64,000 bases of DNA from 39-52-133 sp035531075 (GTDB lineage Bacteria > Pseudomonadota > Gammaproteobacteria > Burkholderiales > Gallionellaceae). Under the pieces are notes generated by a model. The model was not told where the DNA came from, searched no databases, and saw only the letters and a program-made list of their open reading frames with translations. Positions within the stretch are counted from its first letter, which is position 1. The number at the start of each line of letters is the position of its first letter. Location of the stretch: positions 62,001 to 126,000 of the forward strand of contig DATKTO010000031.1 of NCBI GenBank assembly GCA_035531075.1, written 5' to 3'. This document shows, one piece after another, positions 24,505 through 31,601 of the stretch. The position numbers were made by a program, and so were the translations under genes.

Positions 24505-26136
24505 TTACAGCTTGAATCGGCTGACCACTTGCTGCAAATGACTCGAGAGTTCTTGCAGGTCATGGGAGGCATGGGTAGTTGCGTCGACCGAGACCGTATT
24601 CTCCTGAGCCATTTCAGCGATATGCTCCACCCGTTGGGTGATTTCATTCGTCGTTTCACTTTGCGAGCGGGTCGATTCGGAAATCTGCTCTATCATGTCA
24701 ACCACACGTTTCACGCTGCTGTTAATGTTCTGCAGCGATTTTCCGGCCTGGTTCGCCAGCGCAACGCCTTCACTAACCTCGCTGCTGCCTTTTTCCATGG
24801 TTGCGACTGCGTTCCCGGTTTCTGACTGAATTGCGGAAATCATCTTGGAAATCTCGGAGGTGGCCATCGCTGTGCGTTCCGCAAGCTTTCTGACTTCGTC
24901 CGCGACCACCGCGAAACCCCTGCCTTGTTCGCCCGCGCGTGCCGCCTCTATCGCTGCGTTCAGCGCAAGGAGGTTGGTTTGTTCTGCAATATCCTTGATT
25001 ACATTGATGATCTGGCCAATCTGATCCGAGCGCTGCCCGAGCGAGGCCATCAACACCGCCGATTCTCTGACGGTTACGGCAACCTGCTGGATACCCACCA
25101 CTGCTTTGTTAACGACCAGTTGCCCCTCGTCAGCCATGGCGCTGGCATCACTGGCAGAGGTCAAGACGTCCACCGTCTTTTGCGCAATTTGCCTGACCGC
25201 CAAATTCAGGTTTTCAATCGAGGAAGCTGCAATGGCAGCCTGTTGGGTCTGGTTTTCCGATATCGTTGAGACTTTATCTGCTGTGCCGGTCTGAATGGCC
25301 GCTGCAGTGGCGACCTGGTCGGCAGACTGGCGGACTTGGCTGATCAGCGAGGAGAATTCGGTAGCCATCTGGTTAAATGCCCGCCCCACATCGCCCAGTT
25401 CGTCGGTGCTGTCCCAGTCCACCCGCGCGGCGAGTTCGCCATTGGCGAGTTTTGAGGCCGTTTTTGCGAGTTCGCGTACGCCGTAATTCACCGAGCGCGT
25501 GATAATCAGGCCGAGCGCAATAGACAGGGTAAGCCCGATGATAATGCTTGCAATGGCGGTTATTCGAATAATTCTGGTGGTATTTTCTACGCGTTCAAAT
25601 TCCTCTTTCGCAGCTTCAACTTGAAGCTGAATCAGCGCATCGATTCCTTCGGATGCTTTCGCATAGCCGGGATTCATTATGTCTTTGCGGAGCTTCTGTA
25701 CCTGTTCGAATTTCTCAGCCTGCAACAACTCCATAATGGGGAGTACACCATTTCTGCCATAGTCCAGACGACCGGCCATAAATGCGTCCACCATCTTTTT
25801 TTCATCTGCTGACATTGCATGCTTGCTGTATTCGCCTAGGATGGTTTCGATCTTGAACATGCTGCTGCGCACCTTGTCGATACGGCCTAAAATTTCAAAC
25901 GCATCTCTTTCGAGACCCGCTTCCAGCAATTCCGTCCGAACCTGCATTTGCTGTTCACGAACTTCATTCAGTTGAATAATGTAAAGCAGTTTTTCGTGGT
26001 AGACGCTGGACAGCGCCGAGTTGGAAATATTGATGCCTAACAGGCCTGTTGTTCCAATCGCCACCATCAGCAAGGACGCAAAAATGACAAGAATATTCAG
26101 TTTTGTGCGAATTTTCAGATTCTTGATAAGATCCAT
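24505..26136 (-). CDS. Methyl-accepting chemotaxis protein
   Basis: The 543-residue receptor has the classical topology: helix 1 (about 11-32), a periplasmic four-helix-bundle sensor (33-190), helix 2 (191-212), HAMP (213-265) and a long cytoplasmic signalling coiled coil. The hairpin tip EAARAGEQGRGFAVVADEVRKLAERT binds CheA and CheW. The sensor has no recognisable PAS or Cache domain, and no C-terminal CheR-tether pentapeptide is seen. No che genes are nearby, so it is an orphan receptor. The ligand is unknown. Confidence 0.95.
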   Translation of the reverse strand: MDLIKNLKIRTKLNILVIFASLLMVAIGTTGLLGINISNSALSSVYHEKLLYIIQLNEVREQQMQVRTELLEAGLERDAFEILGRIDKVRSSMFKIETILGEYSKHAMSADEKKMVDAFMAGRLDYGRNGVLPIMELLQAEKFEQVQKLRKDIMNPGYAKASEGIDALIQLQVEAAKEEFERVENTTRIIRITAIASIIIGLTLSIALGLIITRSVNYGVRELAKTASKLANGELAARVDWDSTDELGDVGRAFNQMATEFSSLISQVRQSADQVATAAAIQTGTADKVSTISENQTQQAAIAASSIENLNLAVRQIAQKTVDVLTSASDASAMADEGQLVVNKAVVGIQQVAVTVRESAVLMASLGQRSDQIGQIINVIKDIAEQTNLLALNAAIEAARAGEQGRGFAVVADEVRKLAERTAMATSEISKMISAIQSETGNAVATMEKGSSEVSEGVALANQAGKSLQNINSSVKRVVDMIEQISESTRSQSETTNEITQRVEHIAEMAQENTVSVDATTHASHDLQELSSHLQQVVSRFKL

Positions 26137-26294
26137 ATACGATATTCCTGTGCATAAAATTTCAACAGCTATATATCGTCACCATTTCCGGAATATTTAG
26201 GAAATGGTGAAAATTATTCCACCCACAGGGATCGATGAAAAGATGAGGCAGGGAATTAACACCAGTCCGGTGAATTGAATCCGTCAGCGGTGAG

Positions 26295-27239
26295 TCAAAC
26301 GACGGCGCCTGCCTGATGTGCCTGTACATCCGCATGATAGCTGCTGCGCACCATGGGACCGCAGGCGGCATGCGAGAAGCCCATCTCCAGCGCAGCCCGT
26401 TCGAACATTTTGAAGGTGTCCGGGTGCACGTAGCGCAATACCGGCAGATGGCCGTCAGAGGGTTGCAAATACTGCCCCAGGGTGAGCATCTCGACATCGT
26501 GCTCGCGCAAATCGCGCATCGCTTGCAGCACCTCCTCGTCGCTCTCGCCCAAGCCCAGCATGAGGCCCGATTTGGTGGTGACCTGCGGAAAACGTGCCTT
26601 GAAAGCCTTGAGCAATTTGAGCGAATGCGCATAGTCAGCCCCCGGGCGCGCCAGTTTGTAGAGGCGCGGCACGGTTTCCATATTGTGGTTCAGCACATCT
26701 GGCAGGCTTTGCGCCATCACGTCCAGCGCAGTATCCAGCCGCCCGCGAAAATCAGGCACCAGTGTTTCAAGTTTGGTGTGTGGTGAAGACGCGCGTATGG
26801 CAGCCAGGCAATCGACGAAATGCTGCGCACCGCCGTCGCGCAAGTCGTCGCGGTCGACGCTGGTGATCACCACATATTTGAGCTTGAGCAAGGCGATTGA
26901 ACGCGCAATATTTGCCGGCTCAGCGGGATCGGGTGGCAGCGGTTTGCCATGGCCCACGTCGCAGAACGGGCAGCGCCTTGTGCAGAGGTCGCCCAGGATC
27001 ATGAAGGTAGCGGTGCCCTTGCTGAAACATTCACCGATATTGGGACAGGAGGCTTCCTCGCACACCGTGTGCAATTTGTGCTCGCGCAACATACGCTTGA
27101 TATCGTGGTAGCCCTGGCCGCTGCCAGACTTGACGCGTATCCATTCGGGCTTGCGCAGGCGTTGCTCCAGCTGCACGATCTTGATCGGATTGCGCGCGGT
27201 TTTGCTTGCGCCGGTTTGTTTGTTTTCAGTGTTGCTCAT
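26295..27239 (-). CDS. lipA: Lipoyl synthase
   Basis: LipA inserts two sulfurs into octanoyl-domains of 2-oxoacid dehydrogenases and GcvH, using radical SAM chemistry. The 314-residue protein carries the auxiliary cluster motif CEEASCPNIGEC, the radical SAM motif CTRRCPFC, and the C-terminal RSSY motif whose Ser ligates the auxiliary cluster. In related genomes lipA directly follows lipB; here it is about 7.3 kb away, with an accessory island in between, so it must now depend on its own promoter. Confidence 0.97.
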   Translation of the reverse strand: MSNTENKQTGASKTARNPIKIVQLEQRLRKPEWIRVKSGSGQGYHDIKRMLREHKLHTVCEEASCPNIGECFSKGTATFMILGDLCTRRCPFCDVGHGKPLPPDPAEPANIARSIALLKLKYVVITSVDRDDLRDGGAQHFVDCLAAIRASSPHTKLETLVPDFRGRLDTALDVMAQSLPDVLNHNMETVPRLYKLARPGADYAHSLKLLKAFKARFPQVTTKSGLMLGLGESDEEVLQAMRDLREHDVEMLTLGQYLQPSDGHLPVLRYVHPDTFKMFERAALEMGFSHAACGPMVRSSYHADVQAHQAGAVV

Positions 27240-27454
27240 AAATGCTTTCGAATTTAATCAGGATGCTGCAAAACGGGCGGGTATCAGGATAGTATGCAAT
27301 TGAAAAGCTAGGAATTTACAGTTTTTGTTGCCAATATTGTACATCAGGTGCAGCTAATATTTTCACACCAGTTAGATGATGTCGATGTTATTGATCATAC
27401 ACAAACTCTTTTTCTGACATAATAACTCAGTGACCTTATTTGGCTAGGACGGAA

Positions 27455-27934
27455 ATGGCATCCGAAACACTAACTGAAGAACAAATTGCCGTGCTTGTGG
27501 CAATGCAGAAGCGAGTAGAAAACCCCAATACCAAGACGAGAGTCGAAGGAAAGCATTCGCGACGCGATTTTCGGGTTTTTAGTACAGATGGCTCACATGA
27601 ATTCGCTTTGTTTACCCGTCAGAGTTCGTTGCTGCCAGACGGTTTCTCCGCAGGTTTGCGTTGGTTAGCCAAGAGTGGCGAATCCGTCATTCTAATGAGA
27701 TGCAATGGTTCAGACCATCCCCATACTAATAGCATCGAGCGTGACAGATTTGAATCTGTTTGCCATATCCACCAAGCAACGGAGCGTTACCTTGCAGTTG
27801 GAAAAAAGAGTGAGGGCTATGCCCAAGCAACCAGGGAATACCGCACGCTTGAAGGTGCATTGCATCATATTGTTCACCTATGCAACATTTCAGGCTTAAA
27901 AACCGAACAAGATGAACCGGACTTGTTTAAATAA
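27455..27934 (+). CDS. DUF6978-like protein, partner of a DUF1828 protein
   Basis: The start at 27455 is chosen because AGGACGGAA stands immediately upstream. The 159-residue product has GKHSRRDFRVFSTDG, LRWLAKSGESVILMRCNGSDHPHTNS and FESVCHIHQATERYLAVGKKSEGYAQ, which fit my recollection of the DUF6978 family; this assignment is tentative. The next gene, two bases away, has a DUF1828/DUF1829 layout, and the two families tend to travel together in mobile regions. The function is unknown; the island context suggests host-element conflict. It is the first plus-strand gene of the lipA-lipB island. Confidence 0.65.
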   Translation: MASETLTEEQIAVLVAMQKRVENPNTKTRVEGKHSRRDFRVFSTDGSHEFALFTRQSSLLPDGFSAGLRWLAKSGESVILMRCNGSDHPHTNSIERDRFESVCHIHQATERYLAVGKKSEGYAQATREYRTLEGALHHIVHLCNISGLKTEQDEPDLFK

Positions 27935-27935
27935 C

Positions 27936-28715
27936 ATGGACATTCAAGAAATACAAAAAGCTATTTGTTCCTCGCTTTGCGCGGAAGTAAAAGTCTCCGA
28001 ACGTGAAGACGGGACTCTGTTCGTCTCGACACCTTTCAGTTTTCCTGATGGCGACGCATACTCCATCTATCTTAAAAAACTCCAAACAGGTGGCTTCCGC
28101 ATAACTGATATGGGCATCACTCTGATGCACCTGAGCTATGAAAATGATATAGAAAAATTCAGAGGTGAGGGTACTCGCGGAAAATTATTCCGCCAAATTT
28201 TATCCGAGATGGATTTGTCTGATGCGGATGGAGAATTCTACATAGAGACCCCTGCAACCGCACTCGGCGCGAACATATTCCGGTTTGGGCAAGCGCTGAC
28301 CAAGATACACGACTTGACGTTTCTCAATCGCCTGCGCGCCGAAAGCACCTTCTACGAAGACTTAAGAGAAAAGCTGCTCGGTTGCGTGGATGCAGATCGT
28401 TTGAAGGAAAACTATATTGTCCCAGGAGTGGCAAATGGTGCTGACTACCCTGTTGATTATTTCATTGAGAGCGGCGAGCAGCAGCCCCTCTATTTGTTTG
28501 GCGTACCCAACCGCGACAAGGCAAGGCTTGCAACCATTATTCTGCAACACCTCATCGCATCAAAAGCGGATTTTAATTCGATGATTATATTTCAGGATAT
28601 GTCCACCATTCCATCGCGCGACCTCAGTCGCCTGACAAATGCTGCCAATGACATGATTGCTTCGGTGGATGCTACGGATGATATTGAGCGAAAGCTTTTG
28701 CGGCGTATCAAGTAG
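27936..28715 (+). CDS. DUF1828/DUF1829 domain protein
   Basis: The 259-residue product (start 27936; an in-frame ATG at 27912 would overlap the upstream gene) has an N-terminal DUF1828-type half (DIQEIQKAICSSL, then DAYSIYLKKLQTGGFRITDMGITLMHLSYE split by motif) and a C-terminal DUF1829-type half (TIILQHLIASKADFNSMIIFQD, DLSRLTNAANDMIAS). These domains recur in prophages and genomic islands; their activity is not established. The TAG stop codon lies inside a REP palindrome (28712-28729), so the repeat defines where the protein ends. Confidence 0.7.
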   Translation: MDIQEIQKAICSSLCAEVKVSEREDGTLFVSTPFSFPDGDAYSIYLKKLQTGGFRITDMGITLMHLSYENDIEKFRGEGTRGKLFRQILSEMDLSDADGEFYIETPATALGANIFRFGQALTKIHDLTFLNRLRAESTFYEDLREKLLGCVDADRLKENYIVPGVANGADYPVDYFIESGEQQPLYLFGVPNRDKARLATIILQHLIASKADFNSMIIFQDMSTIPSRDLSRLTNAANDMIASVDATDDIERKLLRRIK

Positions 28716-28729
28716 GGTGCCCACCCTAC
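28712..28729. repeat. REP palindrome providing a stop codon
   Basis: GTAGGGTG-CC-CACCCTAC is a perfect 8-bp-stem palindrome with the GTAG foot typical of REP elements. The TAG of the DUF1829 gene is bases 2-4 of the repeat. A related longer element lies at 52442-52487. Confidence 0.75.
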
Positions 28730-28848
28730 GCGGCTCCGGTACCGAGGTCACACGCAGCATAAAGCAACTTGACTTCAACTTTGGGTTGCCAATATGTATT
28801 CATGGCCCTTGTGTTACCTAGCCGGGGGAGTCTGTATCAGGGGGACGT

Positions 28849-30162
28849 ATGATTGAGAAAATGTGGGAAATTCTAACAACGCTTACTGTTGAATCGCAAC
28901 AGGCAGCATTATCTAAATGTACTGAATTGGGGCTTGATCCAAATCGAGGGGTTGTATCGCTTGATGAGTCATATATCAACCTGAGTTCGGCTTGTAACAT
29001 CCTTAAGGATGCAATTGAAAAAAGAAAGCTGATACAACTTCCGATAAGCATTCAAAAGGTTTTTGCTGCGGCTCTTGAAGCAATTGCAAAGCATCAGGCA
29101 GGTTTGATTGCAGGATCAGATGAGGTAGTGAATCTCTCAGATGCAATTGAACGGCTAAATGCAAACATCTGGCAGTATGGCTTGCATAATCTTTCGGATG
29201 AGTTGCTGGGCTACCAGACAAAGCTGAATCAACTGAAAAGTATGGAGGTCGAAGCAGGGGAGGTCAAGAGAAAATTACAGGTAGGTATACGCGTAAAGGA
29301 AAATCTTGAACGAATTTTTGGTGAAGCCGAGAAAAAGAGCGCATTGCTTCAGACGCTTGTTGCAGACGCAAATACTTCTGTTGCTTCGATAAATGAAGCA
29401 CAATCACAAACATTAGAATCAAGCCAAAAAGCAACGGGTTTACTAACAATAATTCAACAGACCGAGACAGCAGTCACTCAACTATTTTCTTCATCGTCAA
29501 AAAGCAATGCAGAAATATTAGCACTAGAAAATAATCTTAAATCTCTTTTATCTGGTTTCACTTCACTTAAAGCTGAATTGGAAGCTAACAAAAATACTCA
29601 GGAGCAGTTGTTTGAAAAATTTGAAGGCTATAGGGCCACAATAAATGATCTTTTAGATGACGCAAACCGTACTGGATTGGCGGCATCGTTCACAAAACGA
29701 AAAAATGATCTTAACGTCCCAATGCTTGCTTGGCTCTTTGTATTTGCGGCCTCAATTACAGGGCTTGTTGTTATGGGTGCGCAGTATTTGGCACCCCTTC
29801 TTGATTCAGGAAAATTGGAACAACTACCTTCTAGGTTGGCATTGACCGCACCATTTATCTGGCTGGGTTGGTTCTCGGCTAAGCAGTATGGCTATACTTC
29901 GCGCTTACGTGAAGATTACGCCTACAAGGAGGCTTCCGCCAAGTCTTTCGAAGGATATAAGCGTGAAGCGAATCAAGTTAATCCAGAGATGCTGAAAAAT
30001 CTTTTGGATACGGCCATTAAAAATCTCGGCGATAATCCAATACGAATCTATAGCGGACATGAGAATCATGCTAGTCCACTACATGAAATTTTAGAGAAAT
30101 CGCTAAAGGACGAAAAGCTAATGGATCTCTTGAGGGCCATTTTTGCGAAGGCCAGGGGATAA
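28849..30162 (+). CDS. Coiled-coil protein with two membrane helices (island gene, possible defence effector)
   Basis: This 437-residue protein is unlike any family I recognise. Residues 1-280 are helical with long coiled-coil stretches (e.g. QLKSMEVEAGEVKRKLQ, LALENNLKSLLSGFTSLKAELEANKN by parts), then two hydrophobic segments at about 295-315 and 335-352, then a cytoplasmic tail (YGYTSRLREDYAYKEASAKSFEGYKREA and a helical end). The arrangement, coiled coil plus paired helices plus tail, is frequent among membrane effectors of anti-phage systems. The gene is AT-rich compared with its surroundings, has a good ribosome site (AGGGGGA), and is followed by a small gene and a TIR gene in the same direction. 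Confidence 0.6.
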   Translation: MIEKMWEILTTLTVESQQAALSKCTELGLDPNRGVVSLDESYINLSSACNILKDAIEKRKLIQLPISIQKVFAAALEAIAKHQAGLIAGSDEVVNLSDAIERLNANIWQYGLHNLSDELLGYQTKLNQLKSMEVEAGEVKRKLQVGIRVKENLERIFGEAEKKSALLQTLVADANTSVASINEAQSQTLESSQKATGLLTIIQQTETAVTQLFSSSSKSNAEILALENNLKSLLSGFTSLKAELEANKNTQEQLFEKFEGYRATINDLLDDANRTGLAASFTKRKNDLNVPMLAWLFVFAASITGLVVMGAQYLAPLLDSGKLEQLPSRLALTAPFIWLGWFSAKQYGYTSRLREDYAYKEASAKSFEGYKREANQVNPEMLKNLLDTAIKNLGDNPIRIYSGHENHASPLHEILEKSLKDEKLMDLLRAIFAKARG

Positions 30163-30286
30163 GTGAAGAAAAATGGATCAGTTTCGAATAGTTTTCCAAG
30201 ACTGGCTATAGAATGAATGTGATCAAGTAGATTCGAACTTGGCCGCCTTTGCCAGATGAATAACTGTTAGATAGCAAGGAATTAAT

Positions 30287-30595
30287 ATGATCAAGATACA
30301 AATCGCTGACGTGGAAAAGGAATTAGCTAGTGCTGATGAGCAATGGATCAATCAGCAGATTAATCGGCGCCGAGCGGATGGACAGATAGTTTGTGTAAGG
30401 GTAACTGTCCATGAGGGTGGCTTGGATATGGTGCTGACTACGCCAACTTGTGGAACTGGCGGCAGTGGTGGCAGACCTCCGCGCCCCGATGAAAGTAGGG
30501 TATTCGACCTTTGGAAAAAACGTGGCCTAGATGTCGAGAATTTTACTGGTGGTGACGTTGTGGCATTTCTTAAGCAGCTCAGTCATCTCTTATAG
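30287..30595 (+). CDS. Small unknown protein preceding the TIR gene
   Basis: The 102-residue product starts after AAGGAATTAAT and has an unusual Gly-rich middle (CGTGGSGGRPPRPDESRVFDLW) and a helical C-terminus (GGDVVAFLKQLSHLL). No family is recognised. It ends 21 bases before the TIR gene, so the two are probably co-translated; it may be a regulator or partner of the TIR protein. Confidence 0.6.
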   Translation: MIKIQIADVEKELASADEQWINQQINRRRADGQIVCVRVTVHEGGLDMVLTTPTCGTGGSGGRPPRPDESRVFDLWKKRGLDVENFTGGDVVAFLKQLSHLL

Positions 30596-30616
30596 CATAG
30601 GCAAAAAACAAACATT

Positions 30617-31570
30617 ATGGCTAAGTTGTTTTTTTCTTATTCACATAAGGATGAAGAGTTACGCAATGAGCTAGAAACTCACTTGGCATTACTGAAACGC
30701 CAAGGGGTGATCTCGTCTTGGCATGATCGCCGTATTACTGCTGGTAGTGATTTCAATCAATCTATCAGCTCCGAACTCGAGTCTTCTCAAATCATCTTGC
30801 TTCTTGTCAGTGCTCATTTTCTTGCTTCTGACTATTGCTTCGATAAAGAGATGGCGCGCGCCCTAGAGAAGCACAATGATGGTAGCGCGATTGTAATCCC
30901 TGTAATTCTCCACCCCTGTGATTGGCACTCTGCCCCGTTTGGTCATTTAAGAGCGACACCGATCGATGGAAAACCAGTCTCTATGTACGCCAATCAGCAT
31001 GAGGCCTTTGCTATTGTTGCAAAAGATGTTCGCGAAGCTGCCAAGTCGGAACCGACATCAGAGTCGTTTACAAGTGGGAGTGAGCGTTTGGTTTGTTCTG
31101 GAATTCTCATGCCTAAGGGAGATCGTTCGAGCAATTTAAGAATTAAGCGAAAATTCGATGACCACGAACGGGACGAATTTTTAGAAGATAGCTACGAGTA
31201 CATAGCGCGTTACTTTGATGGATCATTGCAGGAATTTTCAGTAAGAAACCCGAACATTAAGACACGATTCAAACGATTGAGCGAAACGGGCTTCGCGGCT
31301 TTCATCTATGATAATGGGGAGCGAGTTGCGCAATGTTCTGTCTGGTATGGAGGGGGTAGCTTAGGCTCCCCGGGGATAGCCTACTCTCAGTCTGGCGATG
31401 TACAGAGAAACAGCTACAACGAATCTCTTAGTGTGGTGGATGATGGATACACGTTACAACTCAAGCCTTTGGGTATGCAAATGTTCTCAGGTCGTAGTGA
31501 GGGTGCTTTGTCTCAACAAGGCGCAGCTGAATATTATTGGAGCATGTTTATCAGGCCACTACAGGAATAG
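30617..31570 (+). CDS. TIR-domain protein with unknown C-terminal domain
   Basis: Residues 1-140 form a TIR domain: KLFFSYSHKDEELRNELETHL at the start, the SWHDRRI loop, LLLVSAHFLASDYCFDKEMARAL with the putative catalytic Glu78, and VIPVILHPCDW. Bacterial TIR domains of this type hydrolyse NAD or build signalling nucleotides during phage infection. The remaining 170 residues contain beta-rich segments (FAAFIYDNGERVAQCSVWYGG, DGYTLQLKPLGMQMF) that I cannot place; they may be a sensor or oligomerisation domain. No Thoeris ThsA, Argonaute or CBASS gene is nearby. It converges on the MmeI-like gene, 31 bases apart. TIR assignment is firm, role in defence is inferred. Confidence 0.82.
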   Translation: MAKLFFSYSHKDEELRNELETHLALLKRQGVISSWHDRRITAGSDFNQSISSELESSQIILLLVSAHFLASDYCFDKEMARALEKHNDGSAIVIPVILHPCDWHSAPFGHLRATPIDGKPVSMYANQHEAFAIVAKDVREAAKSEPTSESFTSGSERLVCSGILMPKGDRSSNLRIKRKFDDHERDEFLEDSYEYIARYFDGSLQEFSVRNPNIKTRFKRLSETGFAAFIYDNGERVAQCSVWYGGGSLGSPGIAYSQSGDVQRNSYNESLSVVDDGYTLQLKPLGMQMFSGRSEGALSQQGAAEYYWSMFIRPLQE

Positions 31571-31601
31571 GAATGAAAATGGCCTAGCTCTGTTCGGCTC
31601 A

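Noticed and set aside
27240..27454. Attachment site or integrase remnant at the island border
   Set aside because: No direct repeat between this border and 34575-34583, no tRNA and no recombinase gene could be seen.
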